DNA from: Clostridiales bacterium Firm_14
GTDB lineage: Bacteria > Bacillota > Clostridia > Saccharofermentanales > Saccharofermentanaceae
Direction: 5' to 3'
DNA: 64,000 nucleotides
NCBI GenBank assembly: GCA_001604135.1
Contig: LVAT01000011.1
Coordinates: forward strand, 1 to 64,000
Below, piece by piece: positions 1 to 8,879 of this stretch. The translations under genes were made by a program, and so were the position numbers. Positions within the stretch are counted from its first letter, which is position 1, and every line of letters begins with the position of its first letter. The notes beneath the pieces are model-generated. The model saw nothing but the letters and a program-made list of their open reading frames with translations. It was not told where the DNA came from and made no database searches.

Positions 1-51
1 GGCTAATCCCTGAATTCTTTTTCGCTAAAGCAGTTTACACAAAACGTTTAT

Positions 52-84
52 GACCTCTCCGGCTAAGCCGGGGAGGTCTTTTTC
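52..84 (+). terminator. Rho-independent terminator of an upstream gene outside the window
   Basis: Twelve-base arms at 52-63 and 67-78 pair with one T.G wobble and a TAA loop, followed at once by a run of T. This is a textbook intrinsic terminator on the plus strand. The gene it ends lies left of the window; no reading frame in bases 1-50 can be assigned. Confidence 0.85.
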
Positions 85-120
85 GAGAACTTGGACTGTT
101 TATACCCACCTTTAATGTCA

Positions 121-257
121 GTTAAGGATTGTTGCTGACATGTTGCTTCTTCTGTCCGCTTAGAAGGCAACATATAAGGCAACATATAAGGCAACATTGG
201 CATTGTTGCTCTCTATGTTGCTCTTTCTGTCCGCCTGGAAGGCAACAAATCCTTAAC
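121..257. repeat. Nested inverted-repeat intergenic element
   Basis: The outer arms GTTAAGGATTGTTGC (121-135) and its near complement (241-257) enclose two imperfect copies of a GTTGC..tctgtccgc..GGCAACA hairpin (141-172 and 216-247) and three tandem copies of GGCAACATATAA-like sequence (166-200). No protein is encoded. It could be a miniature mobile element, a structured RNA or a protein-binding array; the sequence does not decide. The rest of the gene-free stretch 1-384 holds the terminator above and the ireB promoter region. Confidence 0.7.
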
Positions 258-340
258 CGGGGATTCACGCTGCCTGAGCCCTGTAATAGGACATTTTCGT
301 GAGATATTAATCAAATCTTAATTATTTTTGCTAAGATGTG

Positions 341-349
341 TGTTAGAAT
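341..349 (+). promoter_or_regulatory. Possible extended -10 promoter of ireB
   Basis: TGT followed by TAGAAT has the form of an extended -10 element. No convincing -35 box lies 16-18 bases upstream, so this is a tentative call. The leader to the GTG start would be about 30 bases. Confidence 0.35.
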
Positions 350-384
350 GAAAACACCGAAGATTACTTCGTTTGGAGGTTTCT

Positions 385-633
385 GTGGACAGCAACACAG
401 CAAAATTCGATTTATCCGGTGACAGAACGGCTGATGTACACGCACTCATGTCGTATGTTTTGAGTGCACTCAAGGAGAAGGGCTATAACCCGATCAATCA
501 GCTCGTCGGATACTTTATTTCCGGCGATCCTACGTATATCACCAACTATAAGGGAGCCAGGGGTCTCATCAAGCGTATTGACCGTGATGAGCTTTTGGAG
601 GTAATCATCAACGATTATTGCTCCAGACTGTAA
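385..633 (+). CDS. ireB: IreB family regulatory phosphoprotein (DUF965/UPF0297)
   Basis: Small cytoplasmic protein of 82 residues. The core reads KEKGYNPINQLVGYFISGD, then PTYITNYKGARGLI, the hallmark of the IreB family. In Enterococcus this protein is a substrate of the PASTA kinase IreK and modulates cephalosporin resistance; that role is family knowledge. An in-frame TTG at 373 would extend it by four codons, but that region overlaps the ribosome binding site GGAGG (375-379), so GTG at 385 with a 5-base spacer is the better start. It is followed by a terminator-like hairpin and then ruvX, the common Firmicute order (often alaS-ireB-ruvX). Confidence 0.9.
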   Translation: MDSNTAKFDLSGDRTADVHALMSYVLSALKEKGYNPINQLVGYFISGDPTYITNYKGARGLIKRIDRDELLEVIINDYCSRL

Positions 634-665
634 AAGAGTATAAGATACCGGTATTAAGCGGTAGT

Positions 666-690
666 GGCGGCTTATGCCGCCTTATTTTTT
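666..690 (+). terminator. Intrinsic terminator between ireB and ruvX
   Basis: A perfect GGCGGC/GCCGCC stem with a TTAT loop is followed by TTATTTTTT. It lies after the ireB stop and directly before the ruvX ribosome binding site (about 691-697), so it would end or attenuate ireB transcripts before ruvX. Confidence 0.8.
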
Positions 691-708
691 GAAAGGAAAC
701 GTGGATTT

Positions 709-1137
709 ATGGGCAAAGCACCCGGCAGAGTAATGGGGATTGATTTCGGAATGAGGCATATAGGCGTTGCCGTATCCGATGAGTTGAGAGTGATAGCAAG
801 GGGCATTGAGACCGTTAACTGGAACGGCGAGGACCCTGAGTGGGCATTAAACCGTATCTGCGAGATCATAAAGGAGATGGAGGTCAACGCCATCGTCCTC
901 GGAATGCCTGCAAGGACTGACGGTACGAGATCGGCCACACAGGACAAGGCGGAGGTTTTTGGAGCAGAACTTGCCAAAAGGTGCGGCATTGAGCCGGTAT
1001 ATAAGGACGAGCGTTTTACTACGGTCCTGGCTTCCAGATATCTTCACGAGAACAACATCAAGGCCAAGAAACAGAAGAAGGTCATAGACCAGGTGGCAGC
1101 GGAGATAATTCTTCAGGACTACCTCAATGTGTTATAA
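709..1137 (+). CDS. ruvX: RuvX/YqgF family putative pre-16S rRNA nuclease (Holliday junction resolvase-like)
   Basis: RNase H-fold nuclease of 142 residues. The N-terminal motif GIDFGMRHIGVA carries the first catalytic Asp (D12). LGMPARTDG and KDERFTT follow, and VIDQVAAEIILQ near the C-terminus holds the last acidic position. Family members mature the 16S rRNA 5' end or resolve branched DNA. The frame is open from 664, but those codons encode the terminator stem; ATG 709 is preceded by GAAAGGA and gives the normal family length. A DUF1292 gene follows 53 bases later, as in many Clostridia. Confidence 0.92.
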   Translation: MGKAPGRVMGIDFGMRHIGVAVSDELRVIARGIETVNWNGEDPEWALNRICEIIKEMEVNAIVLGMPARTDGTRSATQDKAEVFGAELAKRCGIEPVYKDERFTTVLASRYLHENNIKAKKQKKVIDQVAAEIILQDYLNVL

Positions 1138-1190
1138 TGAGCCATCAAACGCTATATTATAATTAGTGTATTAACTTAAGGAGAAATTAC

Positions 1191-1559
1191 ATGGCTGAAA
1201 ATAATAATTTTGAAGAGATCGGACCTAAGGATGAGCTTATCGACGCAATCGCACAGCTTGACGACGAGGGCGACAGAGTCATCGAACTTAAGGACGAAGA
1301 GACAGGTGAGGTTACAAAGGCAGTTGTAGAGAGCACATTCCTCTTTAACGGTTCCACATATGTTGTCCTGATCGTTGATACGGACGAGAAGGATGAGGAA
1401 GGCGAACTGATCTCTGCTTACGTTATCATGCGCTTTGTCGATAAGGACGGAGAAGTCCTTCTTGAGAACCTTCCCGAGAAAGAGGAAGAAGTAATCTACG
1501 ATTATTATGATAAGCTCTGCGACGAGCTTTACGGCGACGATGAAGAATCAGAAGACTAA
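1191..1559 (+). CDS. DUF1292 domain protein
   Basis: Acidic cytoplasmic protein of 122 residues. It has the DUF1292 pattern: a short stretch of charged strands (VIELKDEETGE), a hydrophobic strand pair (TYVVLIVDTDE) and a C-terminal YDYYDKLCDEL helix. The family is widespread downstream of ruvX in Firmicutes and has no established function. AAGGAG sits before the ATG. Its end overlaps the next gene by 20 bases, so the two are probably translationally coupled. Confidence 0.85.
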   Translation: MAENNNFEEIGPKDELIDAIAQLDDEGDRVIELKDEETGEVTKAVVESTFLFNGSTYVVLIVDTDEKDEEGELISAYVIMRFVDKDGEVLLENLPEKEEEVIYDYYDKLCDELYGDDEESED

Positions 1560-1962
1560 TAACAGGCCGGCAGGATTAAAGAAGAAGATCGCCCTGGAAA
1601 AGGACCGCAAGGCAAAGCTTGCGGGAGAGCATCTCAAGGAGAGCAGGGGCGACGAACTTCTCGTAATGCGTGATCCTTATTCGAAGAAGGATTACTATAT
1701 GTCGCGCATTGATGCCTTTACGCTTCAGAAGACCGAATATGTGGTCATGTATAACTACGTGCCTGACGACGGAAGCCACGCGAAGCCTGAGCTTGTCATC
1801 ATGAGAACGGCTATAGGCGAGAACGGAGACCGTGTCTATTATTCGATCAAGGACGCCGAAGAACTCGAGAAAGCCTTTGTTTACTTTATGAGAAGGTATT
1901 ACGGAGCTCAGGCACCTGAGACCAGAGCCAGGAACGGAGTATTATCCGGAGATCAGAAATAA
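1540..1962 (+). CDS. Second, basic DUF1292-like protein
   Basis: A 140-residue protein with a lysine-rich N-terminus followed by the same strand layout as its neighbour: LLVMRDPYSKKDYYM, then EYVVMYNYVPDDG, ending in FVYFMRRYYG. I read it as a diverged DUF1292 copy, arising by duplication or recruited as a partner. The frame is open from 1507, but ATG 1540 needs a much shorter overlap with the upstream gene and starts a typical N-terminus. No strong Shine-Dalgarno is visible, in keeping with coupling to the upstream gene. Confidence 0.75.
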   Translation: MKNQKTNNRPAGLKKKIALEKDRKAKLAGEHLKESRGDELLVMRDPYSKKDYYMSRIDAFTLQKTEYVVMYNYVPDDGSHAKPELVIMRTAIGENGDRVYYSIKDAEELEKAFVYFMRRYYGAQAPETRARNGVLSGDQK

Positions 1963-1964
1963 CG

Positions 1965-2933
1965 ATGAGTTTAGGGAAGAAAGTCCTTAGCAAACTTGGA
2001 GCAATTGGAAAAGCTTTAGTCTGGTTGCTCTATTTCATTTGCGCGGACGGTGTTATCTTCTATGCTTTCGCGTTCATCGGAATCGACCGCAACATATATA
2101 GGGGCGTCTACACACTGACCAGCAGCCTCGTCGTTTTCGTTACGATGCTCGTTATTTCCAAGCTCCTGTCAATTAAGAGAGAACCCCTGATAAAGATAAA
2201 AAAGTTAGATCCGGGCCAGGTCATCTCGCTGGTTGTAGTTGCACTCGGAATGCTCGGTTTTGTAACACTCTACATCATTGTTGCCGACAGGATCGCGGCA
2301 TATCTCGAATCGCTCAAGAATGTGATGGAGGAATACCGTGACAGCGTCGACAGATTCTCAGACACACCTCAGATCGTTATTCCCGCATGGGATACGGTCA
2401 TATATGTCTTAACGCTCTGCTTTGTCATACCCATAACGGAAGAAATGACGTTCAGAGGCGTAATCTACGGACAGCTCAGAAGAGCGTTCGGACCGTGGGT
2501 ATCAGTATTTATTAGCGCATTGCTCTTCGGCAGCCTGCACGGAATATCCGTCCATATCGGATATGCGATCATTTGCGGAATCATAATAGCCGCATGCTAT
2601 CATCTGACGGACAGCATTCTCGCTCCTGTCCTGCTCCACAGCATCTTCAATATTTTCGGGTCGGGAATATCAACTTTCATGTCCTTTGAAGCTTTCGGAA
2701 TATCCGACAAAGTAAGATCTGATTACATGCTCGGAACGAATCTGTTATCGATGCTCATGATGCCTTTAGCGGTTATCGCATTTGCTTTCCTTGTCAGTAT
2801 CAAGCGAAAGAAAGAAAAAGAGCTTATAAAACTTGAAGAAACAAGTAATATTCAAGTAGAATTAACCGAAGAAACAACAGGTCCTGTTGATGAGAAAACA
2901 GAGACTGTGTCAGAAGTTGAGGCTAAGGAATGA
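1965..2933 (+). CDS. CPBP family intramembrane glutamic endopeptidase (CAAX protease-like)
   Basis: Polytopic membrane protein of 322 residues with about eight hydrophobic segments. The diagnostic CPBP motifs are present: EEMTFRG (E159/E160, the EExxxR motif), then LLFGSLHG with a conserved His, then LLHSIFN. These residues form the active site in the Rce1/CPBP fold. Targets in Firmicutes include membrane anchors and bacteriocin-related peptides. The C-terminal 40 residues are acidic and probably cytoplasmic. It starts 2 bases after the DUF1292 gene and overlaps the next by 4 (ATGA), so it is in the same transcript. Confidence 0.88.
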   Translation: MSLGKKVLSKLGAIGKALVWLLYFICADGVIFYAFAFIGIDRNIYRGVYTLTSSLVVFVTMLVISKLLSIKREPLIKIKKLDPGQVISLVVVALGMLGFVTLYIIVADRIAAYLESLKNVMEEYRDSVDRFSDTPQIVIPAWDTVIYVLTLCFVIPITEEMTFRGVIYGQLRRAFGPWVSVFISALLFGSLHGISVHIGYAIICGIIIAACYHLTDSILAPVLLHSIFNIFGSGISTFMSFEAFGISDKVRSDYMLGTNLLSMLMMPLAVIAFAFLVSIKRKKEKELIKLEETSNIQVELTEETTGPVDEKTETVSEVEAKE

Positions 2934-5900
2934 AGAAGCACGGCCGTCCGATATTCGGAATAACCAAGAGGACACGTTTTGCGGCGTCAATGGTCGTCGT
3001 AGCGGTTGTTCTTGTCCTGGCCATTGTCGTATTGGGTTATGTCGGCGTGTTCGGCTTGAGATCTGAGCTCTGCGAGGTATCCGCAACTCCTGATAAGGCT
3101 GACGATACCTATGGCGGCACAGGCATTAATTGTGACGTCATTCCCAATATTAATCTCGTAAGGGATGCTTCTTTCGAGAGCTCAACGGAATATTCGAGCA
3201 TGCTTGTAGCAGGAGCTTCTGACAAGAGTGTGTTCTTAACACCTGATGCTGTTGCGTCCGCAGGCTATGATACGACCAATTGCCAGGGCGATACCGCAAG
3301 GATCATATCGATCGACAGCGAAGGCGTCATGAGCGAGAAATTCACCGGTTACGTAACAGGGTTTAAGCCCGCTAGGCTTGGCGCCGTTAACCTTATAAAA
3401 GACGAGAAATCACTTTGGGATGAGGACCGCATCAAGGGAATGGCATTCTATGGCAACATGGCGCTTGCCCTTACTGACAGCGGCAGACTCATTTATGACC
3501 TTACAAACAGCCAGCTCACGGGCGTCGTTAATGCCAAGGACAGATTCGCGCTGATCGATTCCAATGAATCAGGCGTTGTGGCTGTTGCGCTTGACGGCTC
3601 CATCTACTTTTCGCAGGACGGCAGGAACTACATATCCGTATATGAGCCTGAGAATCTTACCCTCGGAAAGAATGTATGCGGAATAGGCAGCTCCGGCACG
3701 TTCTCCGTTGTCTGCTATAAGGACGGTACGGTCGTTAACGTGACAAACGGAAATACTGCCGCATCAAGTCTTCCTAATGCTGATGCGACTTCCTTCGTAT
3801 CTGACGGCAAGACTTTCATGGCAACAGACAGCAGAGGCAATATCTATTCATCCACCAACGGAATGGTCTTCGAGAAGATCGGTGCGTCAGAGCTCTTAAG
3901 CGACAGGACCAAGCTCCTGGCCGATGCAACTTCCGGTGTGTTCTGCTTTGTATCAGACAACTCTCAAGCAGTTATAGTTAAGGCTGATGAAGAAGGTTTT
4001 GTTTTCGATGAGCGCGATATAGCAAAATTATCAGGTTCGACCATAAAGTCCGTTTATCTTACGGATTCAGGCCTCATCATTGCCGGAACTACCGATAACA
4101 AAGCTTTTGCGATCAATATCTCCACGGGAAAGACCGTAAATCTTACATCTGAGAATGTCATTATCGAGAACATCATCGGAGTAAACGGAGATAAGGTGTT
4201 CTACGATTCCGGCAAGGAGATCTACAGATCCCAGATCCTGTCGGAATTGTCCATCGAAGGCAATCTCGAAGGAATAGACATCATTGCGGACGATATCCTT
4301 ATCGCAGGCCACATTGACAGGGCTGCAGGCGGTTCGATCAGTGCTTCTGACAGCAGGGAACATGCTTGGGATACGTCTTTTGGCTCCACATGGGATGTAT
4401 ACGGCAGAGGAACTAATGTTATCACGACAGACAGAGCCAACAGCGGCAAATACGGCGTGAGGATCACGGGAAGCGGAAGTGATGTTCATGCGATCACGCA
4501 GATGCTCCCCGGCAAGGCGAAGGATAACTTCATCCCCGGTACGTTCTACCGCTTAAGCCTCTATGCGATGTCAGACAAGGCACCTGACAAGGCTTACTGC
4601 TGGATCGAGGGCGAAGGCTTCGGCAGATATGGAATCGAGCTTACGGGCGTCGGCAAGAATTATAAGCTCTACAGCTATGTTTTCGCTGTTACGGATCAGA
4701 TGGCGGCAGCCGAAGAAATAAGGCTCTCAATAGCATTTGAAGGCACAGGTTTCATCCTTGTCGATGACATCTTCTTAGGCCCTGACAGCTACAGCTCTGC
4801 CGGCATCCCCACGTATTATGCAGACACCCTGAAATCCGGCAGCCCCACGGCCATGAGGCTGAATAACCTAAATATCGGCTGCAACGGTTTTGCGGATACT
4901 TCTCTTTATCTCTCAGCTATCAATTCGGTTTCCAGAGACGTCAGGGGAACTTCGAGCAAGATCGAATATGACGATGAAGACAACAGCGTCTATGAGAAGC
5001 CCAACCAGTCGGTAACAGGCTCTCTCGAAGACAGCTTAAGACTCGTAAAGCAGTGCTCTTCGACCCCGTGGTTCGTAATAGGACCTTATGTCGATCAGGA
5101 TGACATTGATCAGCTCCTGGAGTATATGTGCGGTTCACTGACCTCCGAATACGGCGGCCGAAGGATCGATAACGGCACGGCGCTTCCGTGGAGCAGACAG
5201 TTCTCCAGATTCTATATCGAGATCAATGACAGCGGCAAAGTATTCAAGAGCGATATCCAGAAGGCATCCTACGTCAATTACGTCAAGTCGATGTTCTCCC
5301 AGTCCGAGTATTTCAGCGATATCAAGGATAAGACGATATTCCTTGACGGCATGGAATACAGCGGCGGTACGATGATGTCTGACGCAGACTACCACACAAT
5401 GGGCGTAAGCCTTCTTGCCAATGACAGTACGGCTACTTATATCGATAACATCCGTACGAGTTATGTTCTCGCGCAGTATGAGACGCCTCACGTCGTTTCA
5501 GGAAGCAAGAGCGGCGAGTACATCAACAGGCTTAGGACGAGCGGTTCCAACTGCGGTAAAGTCCTGGCCGCTATCATGATGAGTGAAGCTGATTTTGCCG
5601 ATATGTTCCTTTTCGACGCCTCAATAAACTTCGTTCCTTCGAAGTATAACGGCAAGGATATGTTTGTCGGAAAAGAAGAATTCATCAACATGATGACCGT
5701 ATCAGGCCTTACCACTGCGTTTGCAGGCTTTGACGAACTCTATGTGGACATCAAGGAGCCTCTCGATAAGACCGTGCCGACAAGCGTTGACCAGTTCTTG
5801 AGCAACGTTACGACGGCATGCTTCGACAAGGGCAATAAGACTTATATCGTCGTTGCCAATTCGTCCGGTTCGCAGCAGAGCTTCCTTATCAACGACAACA

Positions 5901-6043
5901 AGTTAGGCCGTGCTGACAGCGTCATCAGGCGCTATGACGACAAGGGAAGACTCATAAACGAGCGCAAGATGAGATCTGACCATCTGCGTCACATCCTTCA
6001 GCCGGGTGAATTCATTATCGTTGAGGTAACTAAGAGGGGCTAA
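2930..6043 (+). CDS. Large membrane-anchored exoprotein: propeller-like, CBM-like and glycosidase-like regions
   Basis: Protein of 1037 residues, not recognised as a named family. After a basic start there is one membrane anchor (about residues 17-40); the rest should be extracellular. Residues about 150-430 show repeated short blades (ALALTDSGRLIYDL, VAVALDGSIYFSQDGRNY, TFMATDSRGNIYSSTNG) that resemble a beta-propeller. Residues about 480-620 match the pattern of a CenC/CBM4_9 carbohydrate-binding jelly roll, ending in GFILVDDIFLGPD. Residues about 640-1000 resemble a TIM-barrel glycoside hydrolase; FYIEINDSG sits where clan-A enzymes carry an EIGNE-type acid/base motif, so catalysis may be lost. 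Domain readings are inference. It overlaps the CPBP protease gene by four bases. Confidence 0.6.
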   Translation: MKKHGRPIFGITKRTRFAASMVVVAVVLVLAIVVLGYVGVFGLRSELCEVSATPDKADDTYGGTGINCDVIPNINLVRDASFESSTEYSSMLVAGASDKSVFLTPDAVASAGYDTTNCQGDTARIISIDSEGVMSEKFTGYVTGFKPARLGAVNLIKDEKSLWDEDRIKGMAFYGNMALALTDSGRLIYDLTNSQLTGVVNAKDRFALIDSNESGVVAVALDGSIYFSQDGRNYISVYEPENLTLGKNVCGIGSSGTFSVVCYKDGTVVNVTNGNTAASSLPNADATSFVSDGKTFMATDSRGNIYSSTNGMVFEKIGASELLSDRTKLLADATSGVFCFVSDNSQAVIVKADEEGFVFDERDIAKLSGSTIKSVYLTDSGLIIAGTTDNKAFAINISTGKTVNLTSENVIIENIIGVNGDKVFYDSGKEIYRSQILSELSIEGNLEGIDIIADDILIAGHIDRAAGGSISASDSREHAWDTSFGSTWDVYGRGTNVITTDRANSGKYGVRITGSGSDVHAITQMLPGKAKDNFIPGTFYRLSLYAMSDKAPDKAYCWIEGEGFGRYGIELTGVGKNYKLYSYVFAVTDQMAAAEEIRLSIAFEGTGFILVDDIFLGPDSYSSAGIPTYYADTLKSGSPTAMRLNNLNIGCNGFADTSLYLSAINSVSRDVRGTSSKIEYDDEDNSVYEKPNQSVTGSLEDSLRLVKQCSSTPWFVIGPYVDQDDIDQLLEYMCGSLTSEYGGRRIDNGTALPWSRQFSRFYIEINDSGKVFKSDIQKASYVNYVKSMFSQSEYFSDIKDKTIFLDGMEYSGGTMMSDADYHTMGVSLLANDSTATYIDNIRTSYVLAQYETPHVVSGSKSGEYINRLRTSGSNCGKVLAAIMMSEADFADMFLFDASINFVPSKYNGKDMFVGKEEFINMMTVSGLTTAFAGFDELYVDIKEPLDKTVPTSVDQFLSNVTTACFDKGNKTYIVVANSSGSQQSFLINDNKLGRADSVIRRYDDKGRLINERKMRSDHLRHILQPGEFIIVEVTKRG

Positions 6044-6049
6044 GACCCG

Positions 6050-6583
6050 TTATCTGAAGAGCTTAAGAAGCTCGTCGGAAGCCTGGGAAGCTACTTTTTT
6101 CCACTGTTTGCAGATCTTTACGGCCGTAGCCTCATCATCAACCGTGATGGAGCAGGAAAATGGCTTGCCGTTATTGTCTGTTGCAAGGTTTACGAGGAAT
6201 TTTCCGTCTTCCTTGGGCTCTAATGAGGCCGTGATACCGGAGTTCTTGCTCATCTCGGCAACGATCTCGGCTGCAGCTTCATTCAAGTGGTCGATGAGAG
6301 ACGAATTAAGGGAAGAGATAAGGTCCTTCAATACGGCCCTGCCGCCGTCAGTAAGCGTCAGATTCTCAGTAGAACCTACTGCGTCGCCGGTGAAATCGCC
6401 GGATCTGCTCTTATCCATGAGATTGCCTGAAATGAGCTCTTCGTATGATCTCGAAAAGGTAAAGAAGTCCGTATACAGCGATTCCATGCACTTTTCCATA
6501 AGCAGGTGATAACTAACGCCCGGCGCACGGTCGACCAGATACAGGATTTGGATCTTTGATTCCGCGATCGAAATATCAGACAT
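6050..6583 (-). CDS. DUF4364 family protein
   Basis: Protein of 177 residues. The N-terminus (SKIQILYLVDRAPGVSY, then FTFSRSYEELISGNLM) has the DUF4364 pattern, a predicted winged-helix fold found almost only in Clostridia, followed by a beta-rich C-terminal part (GKFLVNLATDNNG). Function is unknown; a regulatory role is inferred from the fold. It converges on the exoprotein gene with 6 bases between stops and is divergent from pgi, sharing a 123-base intergenic region. Confidence 0.8.
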   Translation of the reverse strand: MSDISIAESKIQILYLVDRAPGVSYHLLMEKCMESLYTDFFTFSRSYEELISGNLMDKSRSGDFTGDAVGSTENLTLTDGGRAVLKDLISSLNSSLIDHLNEAAAEIVAEMSKNSGITASLEPKEDGKFLVNLATDNNGKPFSCSITVDDEATAVKICKQWKKVASQASDELLKLFR

Positions 6584-6706
6584 CTTGCATTCCTTTAGTT
6601 TTCGTTGTTTTTTGTAATAATTCCACGACTAATTATACTCGAAAAGGAAAAAATCAGGGTGTATACTCTGTATGATTTTTGAATAAACCTGTAAGGAGAG
6701 TTTAAG

Positions 6707-8056
6707 ATGATTACATTTGATTACCAGAACGCCCTCGATTTTATCGGAGGTGAAGAGGCAGTCGCTAGAATGGAGCCCCAGGTAAAAGCCGCTTCTGATA
6801 TGCTTCACAAGAAGAACGGCCCCGGAAATGATTTCCTTGGTTGGCTCGACCTTCCCACAAACTATGACAAAGAAGAATTTGCCAGAATCCGCAAGGCTGC
6901 TCAGAAGATCAGAAGAGATTCTGACGTCCTCATCGTTATCGGTATCGGCGGTTCTTACTTAGGCGCACGCGCCGTAATTGAGCTCTTAGGCCATTCTTTC
7001 GCTAACGCAGCATCAAAGAAGGTTAGAAAGAGCCCCCTGATCCTTTTCTGCGGTAACTCCATCAGCGCTACATATCTTGCAGACATGATGGACATCATCG
7101 AAGGCAAGGATATCTCCCTCAACATCATTTCGAAGTCAGGCACAACAACAGAGCCTGCTATCGCTTTCCGTATCCTCAGAGCTTATATGGAGAACAAGTA
7201 CGGCAAGAAGGGTGCTCAGGAGAGAATCTATGCTACAACAGATAAGGCAAGAGGAGCACTTAAGGGCCTCGCTGACGAAGAAGGCTACGAGAGCTTCGTA
7301 GTACCTGACGACGTAGGCGGAAGATTCTCCGTTCTTACAGCCGTAGGACTTCTTCCTATCGCAGTTGCAGGCATCGACATCAGAGAGCTCATGAAGGGCG
7401 CTAAGGACGCTTCCAAGGCTTACAAGAAGCTTCCTCTGGCAGAGAACCCCTGCTATCAGTACGCTGCAGTACGTAACTGCCTGCTCCGTTCCGGCTACTC
7501 AACAGAAGTTATGGTCAACTATGAGCCTTCTTTCCACTACATGACAGAATGGTGGAAGCAGCTCTACGGTGAGTCTGAGGGCAAGGACAGAAGAGGAATC
7601 TTCCCGGCAGGCGTTGATAACACAACAGATCTCCACTCCATGGGTCAGTTCATCCAGGACGGTGCACGCATCATGTATGAGACAGTCGTTCAGATCGACC
7701 AGCCCAGAAGATCTTTTGAGATTCCCAACGACAAGGACAACCTGGACGGACTTAACTTCCTCTCCGGCATGGACATGAACGAAGTTAACGCAAAGGCAAT
7801 GCAGGGCACGATCCTCGCTCACGTTGACGGTAAGGTTCCGAACCTTTTGATCCACATGCCTGACCAGACAGCTTACTCCCTTGGTGAGCTCATCTACTTC
7901 TTCGAGAAGGCTTGCGGCATCTCAGGTTACCTCCTCGCCGTAAATCCCTTCAACCAGCCCGGCGTTGAGGCTTACAAGAAGAACATGTTCGCTCTTCTCG
8001 GCAAGCCCGGCTACGAAGACCAGAAGGCTGCACTCGAGGCAAGACTTAACAAATAA
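6707..8056 (+). CDS. pgi: Glucose-6-phosphate isomerase
   Basis: Interconverts glucose 6-phosphate and fructose 6-phosphate in glycolysis and gluconeogenesis. At 449 residues it is the short bacterial form. Sugar-phosphate motifs are clear: [32 protein letters not shown] and [10 protein letters not shown]. The start ATG follows AAGGAG with a normal spacer. It is a single gene closed by its own terminator. Confidence 0.97.
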   Translation: MITFDYQNALDFIGGEEAVARMEPQVKAASDMLHKKNGPGNDFLGWLDLPTNYDKEEFARIRKAAQKIRRDSDVLIVIGIGGSYLGARAVIELLGHSFANAASKKVRKSPLILFCGNSISATYLADMMDIIEGKDISLNIISKSGTTTEPAIAFRILRAYMENKYGKKGAQERIYATTDKARGALKGLADEEGYESFVVPDDVGGRFSVLTAVGLLPIAVAGIDIRELMKGAKDASKAYKKLPLAENPCYQYAAVRNCLLRSGYSTEVMVNYEPSFHYMTEWWKQLYGESEGKDRRGIFPAGVDNTTDLHSMGQFIQDGARIMYETVVQIDQPRRSFEIPNDKDNLDGLNFLSGMDMNEVNAKAMQGTILAHVDGKVPNLLIHMPDQTAYSLGELIYFFEKACGISGYLLAVNPFNQPGVEAYKKNMFALLGKPGYEDQKAALEARLNK

Positions 8057-8090
8057 AAGAAGGCAAGCAATTGCTTTGAACTTTGAACAA

Positions 8091-8129
8091 GCAGGGGTTC
8101 GCATTTTGCGGCCCCTGTTTCATTTTTAT
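8091..8129 (+). terminator. Intrinsic terminator of pgi
   Basis: A GCAGGGG..CGC stem with a short internal mismatch, loop ATTTT, then complementary GCG..CCCTG and TTTCATTTTT. Located 35 bases after the pgi stop. Confidence 0.75.
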
Positions 8130-8150
8130 GCAAATTGAAAACGGGTAATA

Positions 8151-8813
8151 TCAGCGGCGGGCAGGGTCATAAGTCCAGATGGAATATCCCTGCGGTGTGC
8201 GTGCGACTCTAAGACCTTTGATATAGGTCAGTGTTTCTCTGAATTCCATTTTCCAGCCGGGTCGGTCCTTCAATAAATGGCCGCTCTGCTGATCGACCCA
8301 ATAGATCAGTGTTATGGGGTGATTCAGTCCTGCTTCGAATGCCTCAATGAATTGCTTGAATGTCACGGGAAGAAAAGGACGGCCCATAAAAAGGACAGTG
8401 TACGGATTGTAATCCAACTTGAATGCGTCTCCCGAAATCACGTTGACCTGATCGTACTTTTTTGTCCACTCCTGTGCGACATTATAGGCAATCTCGTTTA
8501 TTTCAATACCATTCAGACTGCATGGCGCATGTGCTTTGATAAGATACGCCAATACGCGCCCCTTGCCGCAGCCGATATCAATAAAATTGTCCTGTTCCGT
8601 AAGTGTGACATGTGAAAAGATGCGCTTCAGAATAATGTAATGTGTGGACTGTGATCCGGTCATTCCTACGCCGTTTGCATCATCCCTGTAGACGCTTTTT
8701 ACATACTTTACAAGGCTCTGTCCGCAGATCTTTTTATCCGAAGCTTCGTCCATCTGATTAAGGATGGTGCTGTGTATCTTATTGTATACGCGCTGAAATA
8801 TATTATTTTTCAT
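8151..8813 (-). CDS. Class I SAM-dependent methyltransferase
   Basis: Cytoplasmic protein of 220 residues. Motif I (DIGCGKGRVLAYL) and the following acidic residue in LNGIEINEIAY define a Rossmann-fold methyltransferase. VISGDAF and VLFMGRPF fit later motifs. The substrate cannot be told; the helical N-terminus suggests substrate specificity. It converges on pgi. The 259 bases upstream of it are gene-free and carry repeated promoter-like sequence serving the divergent hydratase gene. Confidence 0.82.
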   Translation of the reverse strand: MKNNIFQRVYNKIHSTILNQMDEASDKKICGQSLVKYVKSVYRDDANGVGMTGSQSTHYIILKRIFSHVTLTEQDNFIDIGCGKGRVLAYLIKAHAPCSLNGIEINEIAYNVAQEWTKKYDQVNVISGDAFKLDYNPYTVLFMGRPFLPVTFKQFIEAFEAGLNHPITLIYWVDQQSGHLLKDRPGWKMEFRETLTYIKGLRVARTPQGYSIWTYDPARR

Positions 8814-8879
8814 TTGAACTGCACGGATCCTTTGTTTGAGTCTTGGATTAATTATACCGCTCTTGCAATCCTTGCGGGT

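Noticed and set aside
166-200. CRISPR-like short tandem repeat
   Set aside because: Units of 12 bases without spacers; no cas genes; better explained as part of the nested inverted repeat.
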